27,161 nt of DNA from Zygnema cylindricum (GCA_037447655.1 JBBHKE010001135.1:113837-140997), one strand, 5' to 3'; counted from the stretch's first letter, positions 9,294-17,798 are shown. Notes: generated by a model not told the origin, from the letters alone. Made by a program: numbers and translations.

Positions 9294-9835
9294 CTATTTC
9301 GGGTCCCACCGTGGCAATTTCCTTAGCTTGAAGGACGAGTGTTTCCGGGTTGCTCAGGCTCGCTGAATCAAGTTTTATTCGGGCGTTTTGGAGTGCTCGT
9401 ACTTCGAGTGTGACCTTGGCTCGTGTAATGATGTGGTAGAGGAGAATATCTCATAGGTGATATTGACAAAGTAGGCCGAGAACATCCACACGATAGTGGT
9501 AGTGGTCTTTGACCACCTCCACACATGGCAAGGAGTGACGGTTCAGCTGTACGTAGCCTTTATGATTGTTTCCCAGATTTGCTATTTGCATGAAATTCCA
9601 CGTGTGGTGAGAAGGAACATTGGCACGGATGTTTAGTGGTTCCACGGTCTTTCTTTTGTGCCACACTGCTGACCATTCCGATGGTTTCGAATAAATCCGT
9701 TTTCCAAAACTAAAGGTGAGATTGGGGTATAGGGATCGACAGGTAATGGAAATAGGTAATTGTGAATTTCTTCCTCTTTTTCGCTTTTTCCCTCCATTTT
9801 CCCTTTTTCCCGTTGGAGGGCATTTAAATCGTCAT
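9160..9835 (-). pseudogene. unassigned minus-strand coding remnant, one internal stop
   Basis: A minus-strand frame is open from about 9835 to 9454, interrupted by TGA 9453-9451, and then stays open in the same frame into the direct repeat near 9220. The part before the stop contains FGKRIYSKPSEWSAVWHKRK and HTWNFMQIANLGNNHKGY. The part after it contains ITRAKVTLEVRALQNARIKL and EIEEEEAASVAPHN. The composition is protein-like rather than simple-sequence. I do not recognise the family. It may belong with the minus-strand element whose LTR candidate lies at 8407-8816, or be an eroded exon. Confidence 0.3.
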
Positions 9836-10200
9836 TGCTACTGTACCGCTCTTTTGTCTTTTTCTCTGAGCGTTGCGAAGATTACTCATTTGCGTTGCTT
9901 TCATTGTTGGGGTCCCTCCACACCTCCAAATGAGAGGCGCGTTGCTCCTCTGGTGGTGTTTCGTGGTCTTTTCAAGTTCTTCGGCTTCCGAGAGCTCATT
10001 GTTGCCTTTGTCCTCTAGGTCACCCTCTCGGAGCGAATTGTACTCAGGGTCAAATGAGTTTTTTTATCTTTCCCCCCCATTGCTTCAATTTGCTTCCCCC
10101 CCGCTAGCAACGAATGCAATAGCCCTCCTCCGATCCTCCTTTATCATGGCCTCAGTTGTGGCGAGAAGTCTATCCTAATGAGGCATCTCATCATTTCCTT
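9836..10200. other. no recognisable gene
   Basis: Mixed-composition DNA with short open frames on the plus strand (up to about 100 codons) that overlap each other and show no domain or motif. No RNA gene or clear repeat was seen. Confidence 0.4.
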
Positions 10201-11150
10201 TTTCGCACAATTTTATTAGTATTAAAAACTGGTAATAATTGTAAAGCCCAAAACTTGGCAAGAAAAACAAAAAGGGAAAAAATGGATTAAATAACTTAGT
10301 AGAAGATAAAAGCAAGTTCAAGCTCAGAAATTGAACAATTGGTACAACACATTATACATATATAATATACATGTTGATTTATGGATTATATAAATAACTA
10401 TAATTAAACTAAAAATAAACGATTGGTACAACAAACTACATTCATATACATATATAAATAATATATATTTAAATATTTATATATCTAAACGATTGGTACA
10501 ACAAACTACATTCATATACATATATAAATAATATATATTATATTTGTGTGTCTGTGTAATGTGTAAAGGAATCAATAAAATTGGTAAAGGTTAAATTTTT
10601 TAAAAAAAGGTAAATCCAAAAGAAAAGTAGACGAAAGTAGTAAATACTGGTGCCATTGGTAAACATAAGAATTGATTAAGATTTTACAACCCAAAAAATT
10701 GGTAAAAATTGTAAAAATTTGGTGACAATTGGTATAAGCCAAGAAATGATCAAAATTGCTAAGATGAAAAAAACTAAATGAGAAACATTGTTTTTTTGTG
10801 TTTTATAGGGTTTTTAGAGTAAAAAAGAAAATAGCCTTACAAAATTGTCAAATTTTTCAGTCAAGTGAGGGATGATGGAATGGGTCCCTTCAATTGATTT
10901 AAGCATAAATGCCTAAAAATCATAAACCCTTTTAAAAATTAATGTTCCATACATAAAGTCTTAAGATAAAGCTTATTTCATAAAACCAAGAAACAATCAA
11001 GATTTTATTTCTGTCAATATCTGAAAATTAAGTGTTGATTATGAACATTTTGCTAACATGAATTTCTTGTTCGTTTAAACCTTTATTGCACCACGATATT
11101 AAAAAATTTGAATATAATACGTAAAAATTTAAAAAACAAGAAGATTGGAT
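10201..11150. other. AT-rich non-coding DNA with recurrent ATTGGTA words
   Basis: Very AT-rich. The words ATTGGTA, ACTGGTA and TTGGTAAA recur many times (for example near 10227, 10336, 10421, 10491, 10579 and 10695-10730), probably an eroded satellite-like region. No coding frame is convincing. Confidence 0.6.
10416..10539. repeat. 70-bp tandem repeat (about 1.8 units)
   Basis: TAAACGATTGGTACAACAAA starts at 10416 and again at 10486. About 54 bases then match exactly (through ACATATATAAATAATATATATT). A weaker third copy begins near 10331 (GAACAATTGGTACAACACAT). The unit is AT-rich. Confidence 0.85.
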
Positions 11151-11234
11151 CAACACATCTATGAATAAAAAGTAAATGGCTTTGTTTTAACATAATTGGG
11201 GGAATTCTTGTGCAAAAAAAGAAAGGTAGGCGTG

Positions 11235-11358
11235 TTATTGAACCTAAAGGAAAGAGGGAGGGAGGAGAGGGAGAGGGAGAGAGGAGTGAAAGAGGGAGAG
11301 GGAGAGAGGGAGTAAGAGCGTGAGAGAGTGCGAGGGTGACACGAAGAGAGAGGGACGT
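11235..11358. repeat. GGGAGA-type purine tract
   Basis: GA-rich run on the plus strand (GAGGGAGAGGGAGAGAGG words). The minus-strand frame across it is Ser/Leu/Pro/Phe low complexity and is not a gene. Confidence 0.85.
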
Positions 11359-11458
11359 GATTTTTTTTTTTTTGGGATTTTCTATCTTGACTAATTACAA
11401 AGTTATGAAGAACATTGATCATAGGATAATATGCGAAACAACTATATCCGTTTATTTT

Positions 11459-11866
11459 GCTCTTATTCTAGTTTATATGAATAGATGATTACGAATATCT
11501 TATTGATCCTATTTCATATATAGTATCTTCTTGATTCAAGTTTTATGAATAGACGATGAAAATCTCCTTAAATCTGGTTTTTTTTTTATTAAAGGATTAA
11601 TATTTCCCGGATTCAAGTTTTTATAAATAGATGAATAATATCTTCTTGATTCTATTTTATGAATAGATGAATAAATGATTTCATGATTCTTTTTTAATAA
11701 ATAGATAATTAACATCTTCTTGATTCTTTTTTCAAATAAATGATTAATATCTTCTTAACTTTAGTTTTTATTAATAGATGATTAATACCTTCTTAATTCT
11801 CTTTTTGTTCATAAATGATAAATATAGTCTTGATTCTAGTTCTATGAATTGATAATTGTTATCTTT
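11459..11866. repeat. diverged minisatellite, about 11 units of about 37 bp
   Basis: Successive units approximate TCTTCTTGATTC, TAGTTTTATGAATAGATGA and TTAATA. Unit starts fall near 11461, 11498, 11525, 11562, 11602, 11640, 11678, 11714, 11749, 11788 and 11825. Each unit differs from its neighbours by several bases and small gaps, so the array is old. No coding role is apparent. Confidence 0.75.
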
Positions 11867-12330
11867 TTTTCTTTTTTTTTTCTCTTTTTTTCTTTTTTTT
11901 TCTTGTTTGTTCTAGTTTTATGAACAAATAAACATTAATCGGTTAAACGTGTGGTTTATGATCCATTTAAAAAAATCCATTTGGACGACAAACTAAACTA
12001 TGTTTAATTAAAATTAAAATAAGTTTAATCACTTTTACTTGAAGAAAAAATTCAAGAATCCTACAATTTAAGGGTTGGAAAAAGACTCAAGAGCTTTAGA
12101 CAAAAAGGCATTTTTAGGAAAAAATCTACCATCAAATAGACAAGAGAAAAAATTAAATTAAAAAAAACAATACAAAAAAAAAAAAAAAAAAGAAAACGCG
12201 AAAATAAAAAAAAAAAAAAAAAAAAACAAAAATTGGCTTACAAAACTTCCAAAGCTGTAAAATTTCCGATTTCGGGCGCCATAGTTCCTAACATCAGCTT
12301 ATATGTCACGTAACTAATTTCCCTCCCCCC
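11867..12330. other. AT-rich non-coding stretch with poly-A runs
   Basis: It contains T runs with interspersed C (11868-11903), and A runs at about 12173-12191 and 12206-12226. No gene, RNA or transposon end was recognised. Confidence 0.5.
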
Positions 12331-12457
12331 CTACACCCCCCTCCCTCCTCCCCCTTTTTTTGTCAGCGTTGCAAACAATGGAGAGGGAGAGAGTGGGAGG
12401 GAAGGGAGTGAGGGAGGGAGTGAGGGAGGGAGGGAAACGGCGAGGGAGGGATGGAGG
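12331..12457. repeat. CCCTCC then GGGAGG purine tract at the insertion site
   Basis: Pyrimidine words at 12322-12358 are followed by GGGAGGG-type purine words at 12378-12457. The copia element at 12458 is inserted in this purine run, which continues after the element at 18446. Confidence 0.8.
12453..12457. repeat. probable target-site duplication, left (GGAGG)
   Basis: GGAGG before the LTR compares with GAAGG at 18446-18450, four of five bases. In purine-repeat DNA such a match has little weight, but position and length are as expected. Confidence 0.5.
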
Positions 12458-13071
12458 TGTTGGATTATTGTCGTTTCGCGGTATTTCCGCGAAGCGTCAT
12501 ACCAACATTTAATTGTTGACGTGAAGTACCACGTCATCATACGAAACGTACGATGTAAGTTTCGTGGTACTAATTTTGAAGCGTCCGCGAACGAAACATA
12601 CTATTTCGTTTCGCGTGACTTTTGTCTTCATGTACAGATGTTTGATTTTGCGTGCAGGTGTACTTGTGAAGCGACACGTGTTAAGTCAACGTTTAGAGTT
12701 TGTTGTTTCGAAGGAAGAAAGCGCGTGCGCCTTCCTTCGTGGAATTTTCATTGAAGAGTGCACAGTCAACTAGGGACAGACTTCGTCGCTACGCTAAGTT
12801 CTGCTTGTCTTATCTTGTTGTCTCTTAGTGTAGAGTAGCGAGTATATATAGGCAGCAGTGTACATGTGCAGAGTATTAATTAATCAACCAATTAATCATA
12901 GAGGATTAATAGTGAAGAGAGAGAAGAGAGATGATGTAAAGAGGCTTCGGCCAAAAACACTTATAAATCTTTTTGGCAGAATATTCCTCTTGTCTTTTAT
13001 GAGCTTCCGCTGTGTAATGATTTTTGTATTGTGAATTATTTTTGTAAAACTCTTTTGCTTAAGATCCTACA
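12458..13071 (+). repeat. 5' LTR of the full-length copia element
   Basis: It starts TGTTGGATTATTG and ends AAGATCCTACA. U3 is unusually rich in inverted repeats: a 10-bp stem at 12472-12496 (TTCGCGG/CCGCGAA core), TGACGTG/CACGTCA at 12517-12536, a longer imperfect one around 12577-12614 and a 9-bp stem at 12709-12739. All are repeated in the 3' LTR. Confidence 0.97.
12843..12850 (+). promoter_or_regulatory. LTR TATA box of the full-length copia element
   Basis: TATATATA, followed by GGCAGCAGTG, lies 386 bases into the LTR, with an equivalent at 18217-18224. ACGT/TGACG-type motifs and a TTGAC word lie upstream in U3. Such motifs bind bZIP and WRKY factors in plants, so stress-linked expression is possible but only inferred. 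The start site would be near 12875-12885. Confidence 0.6.
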
Positions 13072-13073
13072 AT

Positions 13074-13085
13074 TGGTATCGGAGC
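13074..13085 (+). other. primer-binding site (initiator tRNA-Met type)
   Basis: TGGTATCGGAGC starts three bases after the 5' LTR. The usual copia site complementary to the 3' end of initiator tRNA-Met is TGGTATCAGAGC, so there is a single A-to-G difference. Confidence 0.88.
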
Positions 13086-13112
13086 GGTTCTTCGGAGATA
13101 GAGAGAGAGCGC

Positions 13113-14906
13113 ATGGGGAGGAAGAAGAATAGAAATACTCCTTCCCCCATGTCGACTTCGGAGAGAGCAAGAGAGTTCAGTTTTTCGGGTTCTCAATTTG
13201 AGGAGACTCGGAATACGGAGAGAAAATTTGAGGAGATGTTTGATACATTAATGAGATATGTAGATTCACGATTTCAAACTCAATCTAGTGAGAAAAGAGA
13301 ATTTGCTTCATTTCAGGATGCCGATCCATTCAGTGGAGGAGCTAATGAGAGTGAGATAAAAGAGAGAATTAGGAAAGGTAAAGCAAAGATAGAGGAAGAT
13401 TCAGATTTTGAAGAAGCGTTGGATAATGAAGATGATTATAATATGTCGGGGAAATCCGTGGCCTTTAATGGCACCAATTATGCGGTTTGGAAGAAATTTA
13501 TTTCAAATCAACTTATTCTCAAGAGGCTTTGGAGGATTGTCAATGGAGAAGAGAAGATGCCAACGGAGAGCAAGGCACGTGCTCAATGGAGGTTGAAAGA
13601 TATTGCGGCAACGACCGGTTTGATGAAGAATTGCACTTCTTCCGTGCTTGATCATTTCCTCGCTCACGGAACGGCCCATGAGTGTTGGCAAGCACTTGAA
13701 GAGCAATATGAGAAAGGTGTTGAGAACAAAGGTCAATATGTTTATACGGATTTTATGAATTTTAAAATCAAGTCAAATGAATTGATGGATGATGCCGTGA
13801 AGCGCTTCAATATCATACTCGAGCAATTACTCAACAATGGTCGAGTTATTTTGGATGCGGATAAATTAAGCGTGTTTCTTAACGCTTTGCCGGAGAAGCT
13901 TTCGCATCTTAAAGCTATTTTACGAGCGAAGGCGGATAACACTTTCGGATTCACCGTCAATTTTATCAAAATGTCGGAGGGAACTCCATCGGCTTCTTCA
14001 AGTGGAGGAGGAGGAGTTCTCAACTCTACTACTCCCGAAACCCCGGATCTCAACTATGCCGGTGGTAGAGGAGGTGGTAGAGGAGGTGGCCCGAGAGGTG
14101 GTGGTGGCGGCCGAGGCAACAAGAGGGAGCAAGGTCGTCCACCGAAAGTCCCTTCGGATCTTTCCAATGTGACATGCTACCGGTGTAACCGGCTTGGACA
14201 TTTGTCTTCATCTTGTCCGGATAAGGATAAGCAATGTCATTTTTGCGGTAAGTGGGGGCATACAATCCCTCAATGTTATGCAAAGAGTGGAGATTCCGGA
14301 GGTGGAAGAGGAGGTAGAGGAAGTGATAGAGGCGCCCGAGGTGGCGGCCGAGGAGGACGCCGCGGTGGTGGTCGTGGTTATGGTAATGCAAATTACTTTG
14401 ACTATGGTAATGAAACCGGTGATGATTTTCCGGTTCTTAACCTTACCCTTGATTCGGTAAGTAGTGGAGGAAATTTGGAAAAAGAGTGGATCATTGATAC
14501 GGGGGCATCTCACCATGTTTGCACGGATGCTACCTTGTTTGATGACATGAGGGAACTTACGGTTCCAAAGTTTGTTACGGTAGCAAGCGGCCATGTCATT
14601 TCGGTTGGTACGGTTGGCACGGTTCGGCTTGATCTTCTTTCATGGGATAATGATGGGAAGGAGAGATCGACGGAGTATCGTCTTCAAAATACTCTTTACA
14701 TTCCGGACGGTTCGGTCAATTTGTTAAGCGTTCCACAAATCCAAAAGAGTGGTGGAAGTTTACTTGCGAGAGGTGATCAATCTATCGAGATTTGGAATGA
14801 GAAGGGGAATGTAATTGGAGAAGGAGTTGTAACGGATGCGAATCATAGTCGGCTCTTATGGAGGAGGCCGAAATCTAAAGTTCCCACCGAGGGAATTTCA
14901 CATTAA
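13113..14906 (+). CDS. gag: gag and aspartic protease segment of the copia polyprotein
   Basis: 597 residues, starting at the first ATG after the PBS. A charged N-terminal part (1-110) precedes the gag core, with SVAFNGTNYAVWKKFISNQL near 114-134 and FKIKSNELMDDAVKRFN near 217-233. Gly/Arg RGG-type boxes lie at about 316-340 and 393-428. Between them are two CCHC zinc knuckles, C355-x2-C-x4-H-x4-C368 and C375-x2-C-x4-H-x4-C388. The protease motif WIIDTGASHH starts at 459 with the catalytic Asp at 462. Gag packages the element RNA and the protease matures the polyprotein. The frame ends at TAA 14904, before the integrase. Plant copia gags mostly carry one knuckle, so two are notable. Confidence 0.93.
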   Translation: MGRKKNRNTPSPMSTSERAREFSFSGSQFEETRNTERKFEEMFDTLMRYVDSRFQTQSSEKREFASFQDADPFSGGANESEIKERIRKGKAKIEEDSDFEEALDNEDDYNMSGKSVAFNGTNYAVWKKFISNQLILKRLWRIVNGEEKMPTESKARAQWRLKDIAATTGLMKNCTSSVLDHFLAHGTAHECWQALEEQYEKGVENKGQYVYTDFMNFKIKSNELMDDAVKRFNIILEQLLNNGRVILDADKLSVFLNALPEKLSHLKAILRAKADNTFGFTVNFIKMSEGTPSASSSGGGGVLNSTTPETPDLNYAGGRGGGRGGGPRGGGGGRGNKREQGRPPKVPSDLSNVTCYRCNRLGHLSSSCPDKDKQCHFCGKWGHTIPQCYAKSGDSGGGRGGRGSDRGARGGGRGGRRGGGRGYGNANYFDYGNETGDDFPVLNLTLDSVSSGGNLEKEWIIDTGASHHVCTDATLFDDMRELTVPKFVTVASGHVISVGTVGTVRLDLLSWDNDGKERSTEYRLQNTLYIPDGSVNLLSVPQIQKSGGSLLARGDQSIEIWNEKGNVIGEGVVTDANHSRLLWRRPKSKVPTEGISH

Positions 14907-15224
14907 ATTTCGGAGTTGAAAGGTGATCTTACCTTATGGCATCATCGAATGTGTCATACATCCGAGGTAAGTTTGAAGAAGATGATTCGTCATTCTTCCG
15001 TGAGGGGTTTGGACCTCGCATCCGGTGAGAAGGTGAACGGATGCGGAGGATGTAGCAAAGGACGTCAAATTCGGAAATCCCATCCGAATAAAGACATGAA
15101 GCATCGAGCTCAAAGTCCTTTGGAGGTTGTTCACATCGATCTTTGTGGACATATTAAACCCGAGACAATTGGAGGTAACAAGTATACTTTGGTGATTGTT
15201 GATGACTTCTCTCGGAAGTCATGA
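14907..15224 (+). CDS. GAG-pre-integrase and start of integrase core (segment between stops)
   Basis: The frame continues from the TAA. LTLWHHRMCHTSEVSLKKMI and later CGGCSKGRQ form the HHCC zinc-binding domain of integrase. EVVHIDLCGH follows, with the first catalytic Asp at 15138-15140, and then YTLVIVDDFSRKS before TGA 15222-15224. Relatives have a Trp directly after this point. The segment has no start codon of its own that would be expected to be used, so it depends on readthrough or is dead. Confidence 0.88.
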   Translation: MSELKGDLTLWHHRMCHTSEVSLKKMIRHSSVRGLDLASGEKVNGCGGCSKGRQIRKSHPNKDMKHRAQSPLEVVHIDLCGHIKPETIGGNKYTLVIVDDFSRKS

Positions 15225-16238
15225 GTGTACTTATTGAAAAAGAAATCGGATGCATTTGAAAAATTTAAAGAATGGCATGTAATGGCCGAAAGGCAAATTG
15301 ATAAGAAGCTTAAGTCCATTCGTTCGGACAATGGAGGGGAGTTTGTTGTTTTTGAGGGGTATTGTAAGGAGTGGGGGATAAGGCATCAATTCACGGCGCC
15401 TTATTCTCCGGAATCAAATGGAGTGGCCGAGAGAAAGAATCGTACCTTACAAGAAATGGTCCGTGCGATGGTTCATAGCTCCGGACGAGAGATGTTTTTG
15501 TGGGGAGATGCGATTCTTACGGCGAATTACATTTGTAACCGAAGACTCACTTTGGTTTCCGGAAGTAAAACACCGGAGGAGTTATGGAGTGGTAGAAAGC
15601 CCACGGTTCATCATTTGAGAATTTGGGGATGTCATGCTACGGTTTATGTAGAATCAATTAAGAGGAAGGGGAAATTTGCACCAAGGTGTTGGCCGGGAAT
15701 TTTTGTTGGTTATAGTGCGAAGGGGAATTTGTACCGAGTGTATGATCCAGCTCGTCACACCGTGGAGGAATCTCGGAATGTGAATTTTCATGAGGATCTC
15801 AAATCCGCCATGAATTCCGTTGGGAAATTTAAAGTGAATTTGGATTTTTATGAGGAGAGTGAAATTGAGAATTTTCCTTACATTGGGGATTCGGAATCCG
15901 ATGTGGAACCGAATGAGGAAACTAAGAAAAAGAATTTGAAGAAATCGGTTGAAATTGAATTTGGAAGTAAGAGTGATGGATCTTTGGATTCCCGAGTGCC
16001 TTCGAACATTCGGAAATCTCAAAGTTCTAAATTGAGTTCTAAATCGAGTGAGAAGGATATTGAAATTGAATCCGAGGAAGAGAAAGAAGAAAAAGAGGAG
16101 GAGCAAGTTATTAGGAGGAGCTCTCGGATTACAAAGGGGAAGAAACCGGAGAAACTCACTTACGATCGAAAAGGGGAAAATGCATCGAATTCACATTATT
16201 TTCTTTCCGATGCTAAGGAGACGGAGTTTCTTTTGTAG
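15225..16238 (+). CDS. integrase core and C-terminal region (segment between stops)
   Basis: The first codon after the stop is GTG (Val). SIRSDNGGEF carries the second catalytic Asp (15327-15329) and ESNGVAERKN the Glu (15429-15431), with 33 residues between them, slightly fewer than the usual 35. GWEL-type C-terminal sequence follows (KGKFAPRCWPGIFVGYSAKG and YDPARHTVEESRNVNFHED), then a Ser/Glu/Lys-rich linker ending RRSSRITKGKKPEKLTYDRK, typical of the integrase-RT junction. TAG 16236-16238 ends the segment. Confidence 0.9.
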   Translation: MYLLKKKSDAFEKFKEWHVMAERQIDKKLKSIRSDNGGEFVVFEGYCKEWGIRHQFTAPYSPESNGVAERKNRTLQEMVRAMVHSSGREMFLWGDAILTANYICNRRLTLVSGSKTPEELWSGRKPTVHHLRIWGCHATVYVESIKRKGKFAPRCWPGIFVGYSAKGNLYRVYDPARHTVEESRNVNFHEDLKSAMNSVGKFKVNLDFYEESEIENFPYIGDSESDVEPNEETKKKNLKKSVEIEFGSKSDGSLDSRVPSNIRKSQSSKLSSKSSEKDIEIESEEEKEEKEEEQVIRRSSRITKGKKPEKLTYDRKGENASNSHYFLSDAKETEFLL

Positions 16239-16748
16239 CAATCACTTACGGAGAATATGACCGGCGACCCTCAATCTTATGTCGAGGCGAGGAGGTCGAC
16301 CGATTGGGAGAGTAAGTGGAAACCGGCGTGGGAGAAAGAATTTAAGTCGGTGGTTGATAATCGAACTTTTGAGGAAGTGAAATTACCGGAGGGGAAAAAG
16401 GCGATTGATGCAAAGTGGGTCTTTAAAACCAAAACTGGAGCGTCGGGTGAAATAATTAAGTACAAGGCGAGGCTTGTGTGTAAGGGGTTCCAACAACGTG
16501 AGGGAATCGATTTTAAGGAGACTTATGCTCCCGTGGTGAAGTTCGACTCACTACGGATTATTATTGCAATTGCAGCGATGGGGAAGAAGCACGTCCATCA
16601 AATAGACGTTGAGACCGCGTTTTTAAATGGTGAGTTGGAGGAAGAGGTATATATAAAAGTACCTGAAGGTGTCTCTTCTTTGAAGGAAGGAAATGTATGG
16701 CGTTTGAGAAAATCATTATATGGTTTGAAACAAGCACCACGCACTTAG
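16239..16748 (+). CDS. reverse transcriptase, N-terminal part (segment between stops)
   Basis: It begins QSLTENMTGDPQSYVEA, then WKPAWEKEFKSVVDNRTFE and AKWVFKTKTGASGEIIKYKA (RT fingers), APVVKFDSLRIIIAIAA, and HQIDVETAFLNGELEEEVYI with the first RT Asp. It ends YGLKQAPRT at TAG 16746-16748, exactly where the conserved Trp stands in relatives. RT copies the element RNA into DNA. Confidence 0.9.
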   Translation, partial: QSLTENMTGDPQSYVEARRSTDWESKWKPAWEKEFKSVVDNRTFEEVKLPEGKKAIDAKWVFKTKTGASGEIIKYKARLVCKGFQQREGIDFKETYAPVVKFDSLRIIIAIAAMGKKHVHQIDVETAFLNGELEEEVYIKVPEGVSSLKEGNVWRLRKSLYGLKQAPRT

Positions 16749-17798
16749 TATTTGAGACTTCATCAAGTGTTATTGAAGTTTGGATTTGTACGGACTACGT
16801 CCGATTGTGGAGTTTACGTGAAAGGTGAAGGAGTTGATCAAATCATCTTTTCTGTTTATGTGGATGATTTCTTGATGGCATGCGACAAGTTGGAGCGCAT
16901 TAATGAGTTGAAATGTTATCTTAGATTACATTTCAAAGTAACGGATCTTGGAGAGGTACGATATATTTTGGGGATTGAAGTGATACGTGACAAGGAGGGG
17001 AACATTAAATTGAGTCAAGCTCAATATTGTAAGGAGATTTTGGAGAGATTCGGTATGACTGACGCGAAACCGCTTTCTACACCGTTGGATGCAAACCTAC
17101 ACATTCGTAAGTTTAAAGAGGAGGATTCTATCGACATACCTTATCGAGAGGCGGTTGGTTCACTTATGTACCTTAGCGTTGGTACTCGTCCAGATATTTC
17201 GGCCGCGGTTTCTATCGTAAGCCGTTATTATCACGAGCCAAAGAAGGCGCATTGGGAGGCCGTACGACGTATCTTTCGATACTTGGTTGGTACGATTGAT
17301 CTTGGACTTTTGTTTACTTCTGACAAAAATTCTTTGGAGTGTGTTGGGTATTGTGACGCGGATTGGGGCGGCGATTTTGATTCAAGTAAGTCTACGTCAG
17401 GATATGCATTTATTTTTGGGGGAGCTGCGATCTCGTGGAGTTCAAGGCTACAACCTACGGTTGCGTTGAATTCCACAGAATCTGAGTATATGGCTGCATG
17501 TCATGCAGCTAAGGCATCTATTTGGATTAAGGAGATGTTACGTGAGTTAAGCATTCCTATTAGATGTATGACGATTTATTCTGACAGCATGAGTTCAATG
17601 GCTTTGGCAAAAAATCCTGTGTTTCACAAGAGGACGAAACACATCAGGATCCAATGGCATTTTGTAAGAGATTTGGTTACGGCAAATGAGATTGAATTTT
17701 CGTACGTATTAACTAAAGAGGAGGCTGCTGATTTGTTGACAAAGGCTGCTACACATGATGTGTTTGAGAGGGGACGACCGAAACTTGGATTATTTTGA
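16749..17798 (+). CDS. reverse transcriptase C-terminal part and RNase H
   Basis: The first codons after the stop give YLRLHQVLLKFGF. The catalytic FSVYVDDFLMA has YVDD at 16857-16868. The RT connection follows (VTDLGEVRYILGIEV, IKLSQAQYCKEILERFGM, PYREAVGSLMYLSVGTRPDI). RNase H contains GYCDADWGGDFDSSKSTSGY and LNSTESEYMAACHAAKASIW, then HKRTKHIRIQWHFVRDLV. It ends with LLTKAATHDVFERGRPKLGL at TGA 17796-17798, shortly before the polypurine tract. No frameshift or missing catalytic residue was seen. Confidence 0.93.
   Translation, partial: YLRLHQVLLKFGFVRTTSDCGVYVKGEGVDQIIFSVYVDDFLMACDKLERINELKCYLRLHFKVTDLGEVRYILGIEVIRDKEGNIKLSQAQYCKEILERFGMTDAKPLSTPLDANLHIRKFKEEDSIDIPYREAVGSLMYLSVGTRPDISAAVSIVSRYYHEPKKAHWEAVRRIFRYLVGTIDLGLLFTSDKNSLECVGYCDADWGGDFDSSKSTSGYAFIFGGAAISWSSRLQPTVALNSTESEYMAACHAAKASIWIKEMLRELSIPIRCMTIYSDSMSSMALAKNPVFHKRTKHIRIQWHFVRDLVTANEIEFSYVLTKEEAADLLTKAATHDVFERGRPKLGLF

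Larger units (their letters stand above)
13113..17798 (+). pseudogene. copia gag-pol polyprotein, one frame, four nonsense codons
   Basis: There are 1561 codons plus a terminal TGA. TAA 14904-14906, TGA 15222-15224, TAG 16236-16238 and TAG 16746-16748 interrupt it. All are in the same frame, with no insertion or deletion that shifts it. Catalytic residues visible around the stops are intact: the protease DTGA, the integrase Asp, Asp and Glu, the RT YVDD and the RNase H acidic residues. Two stops (15222 and 16746) sit where relatives have Trp, each one G-to-A change from TGG. The other two are one change from Gln codons. Unless the stops are read through, this copy makes gag-protease only. It is broken down by segment in the entries that follow. 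Confidence 0.93.

Noticed and set aside
10416-10539. CRISPR-like direct repeats
   Set aside because: Two tandem AT-rich units with an AT-rich remainder, and no unique spacers of constant length. The context is eukaryotic.
12521-12773. Short plus frames in the LTR (repeated at 17895-18147)
   Set aside because: They lie in U3 with its inverted repeats. Their identity merely reflects the near-identical LTRs.
13113-17798. Alternative genetic code as an explanation for the in-frame stops
   Set aside because: All three stop codons occur, two at conserved Trp positions that need different codons (TGA and TAG), and the element otherwise ends normally at TGA. No single reassignment fits.
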